Positions 55,320 to 63,322 of a stretch of 64,000 nucleotides of DNA are shown here, one piece after another; positions within the stretch are counted from its first letter, which is position 1, and each line of letters opens with the position of its first letter. Position numbers and translations under genes: made by a program. The DNA is taken from the NCBI RefSeq assembly GCF_027891095.1, contig NZ_JAQIIO010000006.1:124001-188000 (forward strand), given 5' to 3'. Source of the DNA: Aliiroseovarius salicola. GTDB taxonomy: Bacteria; Pseudomonadota; Alphaproteobacteria; Rhodobacterales; Rhodobacteraceae. The notes under the pieces were generated by a model, which made no database searches, was not told the origin of the DNA, and saw nothing but the letters and a program-made list of their open reading frames with translations.

Positions 55320-57419
55320 CTATGTAAGCAACGCCGCTTCGTGTTTTTTCAACGTTCGACGCGCAGATTCGTAGTCCTCCAACCCTTCGCGCGATGCCAG
55401 TTCGGGGAACAATTCGAAAATCTCATTTCGTTGTGAGTTTCCAATACCTTTGAGTGAGTAATCACTTGGTTGGAAGCTTTCAGTCCAGGCCCCATCCGAC
55501 AACACAACCTCATGCCGGTCAAACATGAAGTGAATATAGGTCATTCCGCGTGTTTCCGCCTGAAAGATCCCTTTGTTGTCCACCAGATGCTTTGCAGCTG
55601 CGAGAACCTCGCGTTCATCAAAGTAAAGCGTGGTGCGATCATTGGCTACCAAGACACGATGGTTCGGACTTACCATCAAATCTCGTTCCGGCAGACCATT
55701 GCCCAAAGAACCGGCTGTGATCAGGATCGGCTTTAGGTGCCCCGACTTTCTCATATCCTGCCAGCTGACCGGTTTGCCCCCGACCCAACGGATTTCCTGA
55801 ATGCCATTGTCCCGTGTAATTACCCGGTCGCCGACCCGCAGTTCTTCGACCCTACGTTCGCCTTTTGGCGTCGCAATCAGCGTGCCTGGTGTAAAGCAGG
55901 GAGTGACGTTTTCGATGTTGAAGAATTCCATCGTACCGGTGCTGTCACCGTTTTCATCGAAGAACTCGACCACACCGTTTTCAGAATTTTCCGGATCATA
56001 GGTTACATGAAGTGATCCATTGCTTGGTGCAGCACCCGTCAGGTCCAGCGTATCCCAATCGTTTCCGCCTTCATTGCCATCAACAACATCGCCACTGTTG
56101 ACGTTAATAAAGGTGTCACGATCATCACCACCCGACATGGTATCCGTACCCGACCCACCATCAATCAGGTCGTCACCCAAATTCCCGTAGATCGTGTCGT
56201 TCCCGTCACCACCGTAAATCGTATCGTCGAAGGTGCCGTCTGTGCCGGAACCATTGTTGAGATCGGGATCATAGATTTCATAAAAGTCCGAATACTGAAC
56301 AACAAAGTCGTTTTCGGGACCAGTATTCAGAATGGGGCCGTCATCCGGGGCTGACCCATTTGAGTTACCTTCGACAGAATAGAAGATTTCATCTGTGCTG
56401 CCCTTGATCGATACCCCGATCACAGGTTCCAACCCCTCAAGTGTTGGGTCTTGGGAAATCACAAAAGCCTGTAGTTGGGCGTAGAAGTCATCCAGATCAT
56501 TGCTGATGAAGGTCTCTGAACTGGAATCTGGGAATTCATCTACTTTCACCGAATAGTCAAATTCGCCATCACCATCGGTGTCATAGTAGAGAACGATGTT
56601 GGATATATCGTGCTCAAACTCATCAAAATAGTCGGTGTCATCGTAATTATCGCCGTGCAGCACGTCATTTCCTGTACCGCCATGGATCAGATCGTCACCT
56701 ACACCGCCGAAAACCGTGTCATCACCGCTGCCGGCATAAATCTCGTCATCCCCGAGCCCAGCCTTGACTAGATCATCGCCATTACCCGCCTGCACGATGT
56801 CATCGTTGGGTTCTTCACCCGACAGGATTGCATCACCTGCGTCTATTAAATCGCCATGAGGATCTCCGGTATACGAGGTGTCGATCACATCGTTTCCGTC
56901 GGTACCGTCAACGATGCCATCTGGCTGCGCGTCAAGTGCTGCGAAAGTTGTGTCGTTAACGCTCTGGTCCGTGTGCCAACCGCTATCGATCTCCCCGGTG
57001 ATTTCCAAAATCTCGATATTGGAAATATCCAGATTATCCAATGTGCCACCATCCAACAGATCGGTAATGAAAAGATCTCCGTTCTGCATCTGCACCAAAA
57101 CAACTTCGATGGTCTGTACTGAACCATCTGCCAAAGTGATCTCAGCAAGCGCGCTCATGGTGCTGTCTGTGGTCTGGCTGGCTTCGCCAGTACCTGTGTC
57201 GTATGTGACGTAATCGCTATTCGGATTGCCCTCATCCACATCGATCACGCCATCATGATTGCGATCTACTGCGGTGACGGTTACCAGGCTCAATTCAGAA
57301 TAATCGTGTTCCAACCCAATCAGGGTATCAGCGAGTTCTGTGGTGAAATCGCCTTCAACACTGTCGGTGGTTGAATAATTACCGAGATAAATCAGAGTGG
57401 GATAAGTATAGGCAGCCAT
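55320..57419 (-). CDS. RTX-type calcium-binding protein with intact Hint domain
   Basis: A 699-residue acidic protein without an N-terminal signal peptide, as expected for type I secretion. An EF-hand-like loop is at residues 52-63 (DRNHDGVIDVDE). Two clusters of glycine/aspartate nonapeptides of the GGxGxDxx type follow (AGNGDDLVKAGLGDDEIYAGSGDD and GGDGNDTIYGNLGDDLIDGG regions, about 220-270 and 400-440). The Hint domain starts at Cys508 (CFTPGTLIATPKG), has VTRDNG-type block (VITRDNGIQEIRW) and SPNH at 584-587 (His587), and the usual FDRHEVVLSDGAWTESFQP. Both residues for N-S acyl shift and cleavage are present, so the C-terminal part may be cut off or attached to another molecule. It starts one base after the 72-codon gene. 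Confidence 0.9.
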   Translation of the reverse strand: MAAYTYPTLIYLGNYSTTDSVEGDFTTELADTLIGLEHDYSELSLVTVTAVDRNHDGVIDVDEGNPNSDYVTYDTGTGEASQTTDSTMSALAEITLADGSVQTIEVVLVQMQNGDLFITDLLDGGTLDNLDISNIEILEITGEIDSGWHTDQSVNDTTFAALDAQPDGIVDGTDGNDVIDTSYTGDPHGDLIDAGDAILSGEEPNDDIVQAGNGDDLVKAGLGDDEIYAGSGDDTVFGGVGDDLIHGGTGNDVLHGDNYDDTDYFDEFEHDISNIVLYYDTDGDGEFDYSVKVDEFPDSSSETFISNDLDDFYAQLQAFVISQDPTLEGLEPVIGVSIKGSTDEIFYSVEGNSNGSAPDDGPILNTGPENDFVVQYSDFYEIYDPDLNNGSGTDGTFDDTIYGGDGNDTIYGNLGDDLIDGGSGTDTMSGGDDRDTFINVNSGDVVDGNEGGNDWDTLDLTGAAPSNGSLHVTYDPENSENGVVEFFDENGDSTGTMEFFNIENVTPCFTPGTLIATPKGERRVEELRVGDRVITRDNGIQEIRWVGGKPVSWQDMRKSGHLKPILITAGSLGNGLPERDLMVSPNHRVLVANDRTTLYFDEREVLAAAKHLVDNKGIFQAETRGMTYIHFMFDRHEVVLSDGAWTESFQPSDYSLKGIGNSQRNEIFELFPELASREGLEDYESARRTLKKHEAALLT

Positions 57420-57420
57420 T

Positions 57421-57639
57421 TTATTTTGTAACCTTGCTCAAATTTATCCGCCCCAAGGCTTTGATTAAAAAGTTGATTGCCGGGATGTCGCAGGTTTTCT
57501 GGTATAGATCTCGCACATTGATTTTGCCGGGAAAGAAAGACGCAATCCCGAATGATCTGTTGTGTTGTGCGTAAGCCTTGAGAAATGCCTCCCGATCAAA
57601 CATGCAAAATTGGACGGGGACAGGTACAATAGCACTCAT
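57421..57639 (-). CDS. 72-residue protein coupled to the RTX-Hint gene
   Basis: The most likely start is the ATG at 57639 (MSAIVPVPVQFCMFDREAFLKAY), with AGAGGA about ten bases upstream. The frame is open further up without a good site. The peptide is basic and aromatic, with RSFGIASFFPGKINVRDLYQ and the tail NFLIKALGRINLSKVTK. I do not recognise it. The stop and the RTX start are separated by one base (TAAAATG), and AAGG within its last codons is the RTX gene's ribosome site. That coupling is the main reason to believe it is real. Confidence 0.55.
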   Translation of the reverse strand: MSAIVPVPVQFCMFDREAFLKAYAQHNRSFGIASFFPGKINVRDLYQKTCDIPAINFLIKALGRINLSKVTK

Positions 57640-58578
57640 AAAAATATATCCTCTACTCTTCACAGCCAACGCGCCCACTTGTTGGTTCGCAGTTGGTATC
57701 TTCCCCTGTACACCAAATCTGTTGGTACGCTCAGATCCGCATCCATGTGACAATGTTCGCATCGCCATTTCTCGATCCTCAGTTTGCACACCCTTCACAG
57801 GGCGTTGGTCATCTCATTGGCGACCGCACGAACCAAGGTTTGTTGTACCCGTTTTTGGAGAAGAAAAACCGATTTGGCCCAGAACCAACCGTAGACCGGC
57901 AAAGAACCGTCCCGAGCATTTCGCGTTCAAATGTGCCAATTTACCTTCTGGCAAACAACGGACACACTCCCTCCATGGGTTACACCATGAAACTTGTGCG
58001 GCCGCCCCCGTGGCCTATAGATTTCGCCCCCCAGTGGGCCATTACAAATTATCGAAAATCCCCCCCTAACCAAAGGGGAAAAAGCGAACACAGACTGCCC
58101 AGGAAAAAAGAAGTGGTTAATTTTTGGACAAAATGTGGAAAAAATAAGGCAGTCGGATTTTAACGATTGTTTCCTATAAATTGTTCTTTCTCACAGAAAA
58201 CGTGCAAAGCATTCACTTTGAATTTGCAATTAACCAGGAAAAATTCTTTTTTTATTAGGGGTGAAATCCCGCATAAGTGGTAATCTTTGTGCATTTGTTT
58301 CCAGATCCTACACAGTCTTCACCGTATGAATACGGAAATAGAGTTCACTGAAATAATCTATATATTGTATGAAATTTTACGGATGTTTGATCTTCTATTG
58401 GGGTCAATTCTTTCAAATTCGACAGATTGTTTCCTGATGATAAATTACCGTTGGAGAAGCTTTAGAATCGTTAGCAACTACCTGTGTAGAATTCACAGGG
58501 GCGACTAACAGCGTTCAAACCATATTGAAGTGACGCAAGCCAAAGGCATGTTTGACGATAACGAGCTTCACAATTCAA
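57640..58578. other. AT-rich gene-poor gap upstream of the RTX operon
   Basis: About 940 bases in which I support no gene. The right half is markedly AT-rich (for example GGAAAAATTCTTTTTTTATTAG), unlike the rest of the window. It holds CAAATTATCGAAAAT at 58045-58059, followed by CCCCCCC and AAGGGGAAAAAGCGAAC, matching elements upstream of the orphan Hint gene. TTAACCAG near 58.23 kb is one base from the CtrA half-site. The RTX operon promoter must lie in this gap. Short frames here lack ribosome sites. Confidence 0.5.
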
Positions 58579-59682
58579 TTAGATACTGGAAAGGCTGTTC
58601 AGAATGTCATCCAATAGTGCCGAAACCGGCTCGCAGCCTACGGATAGTCTTACATACCCAGCTGGGACGTCATCTCCCCAGCGGGCGCGACGTTCGGCAG
58701 AACTATGAACCCCACCAAAAGACGTTGCCGGTCGCAGGAACTTGCAGCCGGAAATGAACCTTTCCGCAGCGGACTCATTTTTCAGCGTCATCGTAATAAG
58801 AAAACCAAACGTTGACATTTGCTGCGACGCGATCAAGTGACCCGGGTCATCCGGCAATCCCGGATAGCGTATTGATATCAGGTTTTTATGACCCTCAAAA
58901 GCGGTCGCGATTTCTAGCGCCGACTGACACATACGATCAAACCGGACATCCAGCGTTTCAAGCCCTCGATGCAACAACCACGCGGCCTGAGGACCGGGAA
59001 TGGCCCCTGACATCTTTCGCCAGCTTACAACGCGCCCGAACAGCGTCTCGTCCCGCGTGGCCACATGGCCCATCAACAAGTCTGAATGCCCACCTGGCGC
59101 CTTGGTATCGGATGCCACAACGATATCGGCACCAAGATCCAGTGGTCGTTGCCCAAGCGGTGTCATCGTCGTGTTGTCAACGATACTCACCCCTCCCGCA
59201 GAACGAACCCGCGCCGTGACACCGGCGAGGTCACAAAGATCGAGGCCCGGATTGGATGGGGTTTCGATGAAGACAACCTGATAGCTGCTCATATCATCCA
59301 GATCGTAGTCCAGAGTGCGTTTTTCGATAATCTCCACACCAAGACCGGACAGAAATTCCTGTGCCAACACCCGGGTCACATAATAACCGTCTGACGGTAT
59401 CAGAACCCGATCCCCGGCTTTCACCGTGGCAAAGAGAGCGGCTGATATTGCGGCCATTCCAGAGGGGAACGCCACACATGGGGCGTCCTCCAAATGGCTG
59501 AGCAGATGTTCCAACACTTCCCAAGTGGGATTGTCCACCCGCCCATAACCCGCATGACCTGCTGGATCTCCCGGCAGATGAAACATCGAGCTAGTGACCA
59601 GAGGAGGAGCAATTGGCTCCCCTTTTGACAGGTCTTGCCCGCGCAGGTGCAGCGTTTTTGCACGTTTTTTATTGCTGAACAT
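58579..59682 (-). CDS. Cys/Met metabolism PLP-dependent lyase (cystathionine beta/gamma-lyase-like)
   Basis: A 367-residue fold-type I PLP enzyme. The ATG at 59682 has GAGAGGGA upstream. The family pattern is clear: HLRGQDLSKGEPIAPPLVTSSMFHLP, GYGRVDNPTWEVLE, FPSGMAAISAALFA (phosphate-binding), VFIETPSNPGLDLCDL, IVDNTTMTPLGQRPLDLGADIVVASDTK and the Schiff-base Lys194 in SDTKAPGGHSDLLMG. TKAPGGHSD replaces the common TKYLGGHSD. It probably cleaves or transfers the sulfur chain of cystathionine, but the exact reaction cannot be told. tRNA-Leu lies behind its start on the same strand. Confidence 0.9.
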   Translation of the reverse strand: MFSNKKRAKTLHLRGQDLSKGEPIAPPLVTSSMFHLPGDPAGHAGYGRVDNPTWEVLEHLLSHLEDAPCVAFPSGMAAISAALFATVKAGDRVLIPSDGYYVTRVLAQEFLSGLGVEIIEKRTLDYDLDDMSSYQVVFIETPSNPGLDLCDLAGVTARVRSAGGVSIVDNTTMTPLGQRPLDLGADIVVASDTKAPGGHSDLLMGHVATRDETLFGRVVSWRKMSGAIPGPQAAWLLHRGLETLDVRFDRMCQSALEIATAFEGHKNLISIRYPGLPDDPGHLIASQQMSTFGFLITMTLKNESAAERFISGCKFLRPATSFGGVHSSAERRARWGDDVPAGYVRLSVGCEPVSALLDDILNSLSSI

Positions 59683-59745
59683 CACGTCCCTCTCAATCGA
59701 AATATCACAATGATCACCCCGATTGTCAGGGTTTGTCGAGGGGAT

Positions 59746-59831
59746 TGGTGCCCAAGGTGAGACTCGAACTCACACGATGTTACCATCGGGGGATTTTGAA
59801 TCCCCTGCGTCTACCATTCCGCCACTTGGGC
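59746..59831 (-). tRNA. tRNA-Leu (anticodon CAA)
   Basis: The minus strand folds as a class II tRNA: acceptor stem GCCCAAG/CTTGGGC with discriminator A and encoded CCA. D-arm TGGCGGAATGGTAGACGCA and anticodon arm GGGGA-TTCAAAA-TCCCC (CAA) follow, then a long variable arm (CGATGGTAACATCG) and T-arm GTGAGTTCGAGTCTCAC. The length is 86 bases including CCA. It reads UUG codons. A37 following CAA fits as a MiaA substrate. Confidence 0.97.
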
Positions 59832-59903
59832 ACGTTCACATCGGATACAATTGCCGCGCGGAGAGGTCAACGGGTGAAAACACGGTTTTTTGACAAAGTG
59901 AGG

Positions 59904-59928
59904 CCCCGCCACGATTTTCATGGCGGGG
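59904..59928. terminator. Inverted repeat behind dctM
   Basis: CCCCGCCA pairs with TGGCGGGG around CGATTTTCA. There is only a weak T tract on either strand. It lies about 25 bases past the dctM stop and probably ends the TRAP transcript before the tRNA gene. Confidence 0.6.
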
Positions 59929-59953
59929 TCGTTTCTAAAACTGGCGTATCTCG

Positions 59954-61306
59954 TCAGAACAAGACGCCCACAAGCCAGAGCGTGATCCCTGGGAAAGCAA
60001 CCAACACCACCACACGAATAAGGTCTGACAGCACAAACGGGGCCACGCCACGATAGGTTTGCACCATGGGAATGTCGCGTGCCATCGAGTTGATAATGAA
60101 GAGGTTCATGCCGACGGGAGGCGTGATCAACCCGACCTCAACGACAATCAGCGCAAGGATACCAAACCAGATCCCTGCCTCTTCTGGGGTCAGTCCAAAA
60201 TCTAGAACTTCAACAATCGGATAGAAGATCGGGATGGTCAGCAGGATCATGGACAGGCTGTCCATCACGCATCCGAATATCAGGTAAGCCACCAGCATCA
60301 GTGCCAAGATCAGAAGGGGTGAGAAGCCTTGCCCGACGACCCAATCCGCAAGCTGCATCGGTGCTTGCGTGAAAGCCAAGAACGAGTTGAAGATCTGCGC
60401 GCCCAACACGATGAAGAAAATCATTGCGGTGGATTGTGCAGTGGCCAGAACGCTGTCGAGGAACCCTTTCCAAGTCAGCCCACCGGTCATAACGCCGTAA
60501 AGCCCAGTGGCAACAGCGCCAACGGCTGCACCCTCGGTGGGCGTAAACAGTGCCTGAACGCCGGTCTTGGTCCAATTCCAGTCTCCTGCGATACCGCCCA
60601 TGACCAATCCGAAAATCACTACCACCGGCCAGATCGACAGGAGTGTACGGAACCGATGCCCATAGGGAACCCGTTCCGCAGTTGTGGCGCTGTCAGGATT
60701 GATGCGCACCATAACGGCGACAGTCAGCATGTAACCAAGTGCGGCAAGGATCCCCGGAACCAAAGCTGCAATGAACATCTTCACGATGTTCTGCTCGGTC
60801 AGGATCGCGTAGATCACGAGGATGACGGATGGAGGGATGAGAATGCCCAACGTCCCACCAGCTGCCAACACCCCGGTGGACAGCGCATCGGAATATCCGC
60901 GTTTGCGCATCTCAGGCAAAGCCACCTGCCCCATGGTGGAGGCGGTCGCCAGCGAAGAACCACAGACCGCGCCAAAGCCGGCACAGGCCCCCACGGCAGC
61001 CATCGCCACACCGCCTTTGCGGTGGCCCAGCCAGTCAGATGCCGCATTAAACAATGCCCCGGACATACCCGATTTGGTGGCAAACTGCCCCATCAGCAGG
61101 AACAGCGGTACAATTGACAGCGAGTAGCTTGAGAACGTGTCATATGAAAGCGTCTTGAGCTGGCTCAGCGTCACCTTCGGGTGACCCATCATGTACCAGA
61201 TCCCAAAAAACCCGGTCAGCCCCATAGCAAGTCCAATGGGCAGGCGCAGGAAAATCGCCAAAAGCATCAGCGCAAAGGCGAGTATTGCAAGTTCGATACC
61301 GGTCAT
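59954..61306 (-). CDS. dctM: TRAP transporter large permease, DctM
   Basis: DctM is the large membrane subunit (DctM/SiaM family) of tripartite ATP-independent transporters, which use a sodium gradient with a periplasmic binding protein. The ATG at 61306 has AAGGAG upstream and overlaps the dctQ stop (ATGA), giving 450 residues and about 12 hydrophobic segments. Hallmarks are VPLFLLMGQFATKSGMSGALFNAA, GAVCGSSLATASTMGQVALPEM, GGTLGILIPPSVILVIYAILTEQ, TPTEGAAVGA and the C-terminal VGLITPPVGMNLFII. The substrate is set by DctP. Confidence 0.95.
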   Translation of the reverse strand: MTGIELAILAFALMLLAIFLRLPIGLAMGLTGFFGIWYMMGHPKVTLSQLKTLSYDTFSSYSLSIVPLFLLMGQFATKSGMSGALFNAASDWLGHRKGGVAMAAVGACAGFGAVCGSSLATASTMGQVALPEMRKRGYSDALSTGVLAAGGTLGILIPPSVILVIYAILTEQNIVKMFIAALVPGILAALGYMLTVAVMVRINPDSATTAERVPYGHRFRTLLSIWPVVVIFGLVMGGIAGDWNWTKTGVQALFTPTEGAAVGAVATGLYGVMTGGLTWKGFLDSVLATAQSTAMIFFIVLGAQIFNSFLAFTQAPMQLADWVVGQGFSPLLILALMLVAYLIFGCVMDSLSMILLTIPIFYPIVEVLDFGLTPEEAGIWFGILALIVVEVGLITPPVGMNLFIINSMARDIPMVQTYRGVAPFVLSDLIRVVVLVAFPGITLWLVGVLF

Positions 61307-61887
61307 ACGTGGCGCTCCTTGCCATCCAGAACCCAATTAAATGACCGCCATGTGGTATAGGCAGCAACGAGCAGGAAAAATCCGGCCCCGATCGTGCAGA
61401 GGCCGAAGGGGATCCAAAGCGGGACCTCAAGCTCGTATGTGCTTTCGGCAAAGAACGGTTTCGATCCCAAATTGAAAAATGCCCGGACAGCGTCAGAGCC
61501 ATAGGGAAACTTTTCACCAAACCCCAGCCACAAGCGCCACAGAATGATAAAGGCCGCACCGGTCAGCAAAACATCTCCGATAAATCCCAATATCGCCTGT
61601 TTGCGATCAGATAAACGCGAAATGAAGATATCGACCGTTACGTGGCCGCGCTTCAGTTGGCACCAGGGCATGAAGGCGAATACGGCCACAGCACAGCCCA
61701 TTTCAACAATTTCAAAATCACCTTTGACCGGGGCCAGGCCGAAACCGGAAAGCGCACGACCAATGATCGAGACCACAGTTGTCAACGCGATGGCGACCAA
61801 CACTGCCCCACCAGAATAGGCCATCCAGCGGCTGAGAAATTCCATGAGGCGCCCGACGCGCTGTTCCGCAGATTTCGCAATTGCCAC
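61303..61887 (-). CDS. dctQ: TRAP transporter small permease, DctQ
   Basis: The 194-residue small subunit has four hydrophobic segments and the family stretch RALSGFGLAPVKGDFEIVEMGCAVAVFAFMPWCQLKRGHVTVDIF. It bridges DctP docking and DctM. The first helix starts at about residue 18 (MAYSGGAVLVAIALTTVVSIIGRAL). The dctM ATG overlaps its stop. The dctP-dctQ gap (101 bases) contains a terminator, so dctQM expression depends on read-through or a second promoter. Confidence 0.93.
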   Translation of the reverse strand: MAIAKSAEQRVGRLMEFLSRWMAYSGGAVLVAIALTTVVSIIGRALSGFGLAPVKGDFEIVEMGCAVAVFAFMPWCQLKRGHVTVDIFISRLSDRKQAILGFIGDVLLTGAAFIILWRLWLGFGEKFPYGSDAVRAFFNLGSKPFFAESTYELEVPLWIPFGLCTIGAGFFLLVAAYTTWRSFNWVLDGKERHV

Positions 61888-61937
61888 GTTGCCCCCTCCC
61901 TCTGACTGTTCCCGGATTTGTTCAGGGTATATCTAAG

Positions 61938-61970
61938 AAAAATCCGGGCACACCACGAAGGTTGCCCGGA
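61938..61970 (-). terminator. Terminator-like stem between dctP and dctQ
   Basis: On the minus strand TCCGGGCA pairs with TGCCCGGA around a 12-base loop and is followed by five T residues. It ends or attenuates the dctP transcript, so the binding protein can be made in excess over the permease, as with the ABC importer at 49.8 kb. Confidence 0.85.
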
Positions 61971-61988
61971 AATTTGTTCAACACCAGA

Positions 61989-63026
61989 TCACTGGTCGGC
62001 GTATTTCGCTATAAGATCTTTAGCCAAAGCGACCATGCCCTCGCCATCGAGCCCTTTCGACGTCATGTCAGCGGCCCAGGCTTCGACCTGTGCATCACCG
62101 ATGGTTTTGATTTCGGCCACCAGCGCCGGATCCAGTTCGTGGATCTTATTATCGGTACCGGCCACGATTTCACGACCGATTACGTCCCCTTTGTCGAATG
62201 AGGCCCCAGCCCAACCCGAGGTTTCCAAACCGGAGTTGGCGTCGATTACGGCCTTCAGATCGTCCGGCAGACCGGCATAGGTGTCCTTGTTCATCGCCCA
62301 GATGAAGAAAGTGTTATAGAGCGAACGGTCACCCGGGATTTCGGTATGCGCGTCCGCCAGTTCATGCACTTTCAGGGGCGGAACGATTTCCCACGGGATC
62401 ACGCCCCCTTCAACGACACCTTTCGACAGGCTTTCCGGGAAGGTCGGCAACGGCATCCCTACCGGGGTCGCGCCGAGAGTTTCAAAGAGTGTATTGGCCT
62501 GACGCGATGGGCCGCGCAGTTTCAGGCCGTCAAAATCTGCAAGCGCCATGACAGGCTCGCCTTTTTTGTGGATCACACCCGGACCATGCACGTGGGTGGC
62601 GAGAAGATGCACATCACCCATGCGATCTTTCAGGTATTTCTCTGAAAACTCCCACGCTGCTTTCGAAGACGCTTCGGCGTTGCGGCCCGTCATGAAGGGC
62701 AGCTCAAATGCTTCTGCCTCAGGGAAACGACCGGGTGTGTAAGCTGGCAGCGCCCAGCCACAATCAATTACACCATCGCGGATCTGATCATAAAGGGCCT
62801 GTGGTTTACCGCCCAATTGCATGGCCGGGTAAAGTTCAACTTTGATACGGCCACCGCTTTCTTTTTCCACTTTCTCAGCCCAAGGCGTCATGAAATAGAG
62901 CGGGGTCGATCCTTTCGGCGGCAGGAAGTGCTGACACCGGAGTGTGACCTCTTGCGCAAAACTTGCTGTGGCTGTGAAGCCCAGAACGACAGCACCGGCA
63001 AGGGCAGTTTTCAGAGTGAATTTCAT
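61989..63026 (-). CDS. dctP: TRAP transporter substrate-binding protein, DctP
   Basis: A periplasmic binding protein of the DctP/TAXI-distinct family. The ATG at 63026 has GGGAGGAA upstream. Residues 1-24 are a signal peptide (MKFTLKTALAGAVVLGFTATASFA), and the mature protein starts QEVTLRCQHFLPPKGSTPLYFMTPW. Key blocks are VELYPAMQLGGKPQALYDQIRDGVIDCGWALPAYTPGRFP and LKLRGPSRQANTLFETLGATPVGMPLPTFPESLSKGVVEGG. The second includes the conserved Arg (LRGPSRQ) that binds a substrate carboxylate. A carboxylic acid is therefore the likely ligand. The length is 345 residues. Confidence 0.94.
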   Translation of the reverse strand: MKFTLKTALAGAVVLGFTATASFAQEVTLRCQHFLPPKGSTPLYFMTPWAEKVEKESGGRIKVELYPAMQLGGKPQALYDQIRDGVIDCGWALPAYTPGRFPEAEAFELPFMTGRNAEASSKAAWEFSEKYLKDRMGDVHLLATHVHGPGVIHKKGEPVMALADFDGLKLRGPSRQANTLFETLGATPVGMPLPTFPESLSKGVVEGGVIPWEIVPPLKVHELADAHTEIPGDRSLYNTFFIWAMNKDTYAGLPDDLKAVIDANSGLETSGWAGASFDKGDVIGREIVAGTDNKIHELDPALVAEIKTIGDAQVEAWAADMTSKGLDGEGMVALAKDLIAKYADQ

Positions 63027-63322
63027 TTCGCTTCCTCCCAAAAGGCGAACGTTACATTTCTTGCAGGCAATGACCCGTGAGCCTCATATTATTGCCCGTC
63101 GAGGCGATAAGAGCAGGCTTATGAGCGTTAAGCAAGAACAATCGACCGACCGGTCAGCTTTACTGCGACGCAACTTCCTTTTGGTAGCCATATTTCATTG
63201 CATATGCAACAGTATACTTAACCTGTTATATTTCTGAAAGAAATTGATCCATGACGGGAAAACCAAATCTTCATACCTACGGATTCTTGAGCGTAAGAAT
63301 CAGATTCGAGAGTATCAACCTG
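63027..63322. other. Gap between dctP and the metallopeptidase gene
   Basis: About 295 bases hold the dctP promoter region and the end of the zinc metallopeptidase transcript. I see no strong terminator stem. A short plus-strand frame at 63121 (38 codons, ending FHCICNSILNLLYF) has only a poor ribosome site and is not called. Confidence 0.5.

Noticed and set aside
58287-58508. 73-codon plus-strand frame in the AT-rich gap
   Set aside because: No ribosome-binding site, composition follows the AT-rich background, and no recognisable features. Chance frames are common in such sequence.
59746-59831. tRNA-Leu as an integration site
   Set aside because: No integrase, no direct repeat of the tRNA 3' end and ordinary transporter genes on the far side.
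63121-63237. 38-codon plus-strand frame with a hydrophobic C-terminus
   Set aside because: Only a poor ribosome site, no terminator behind it, and it overlaps the likely dctP promoter on the other strand.
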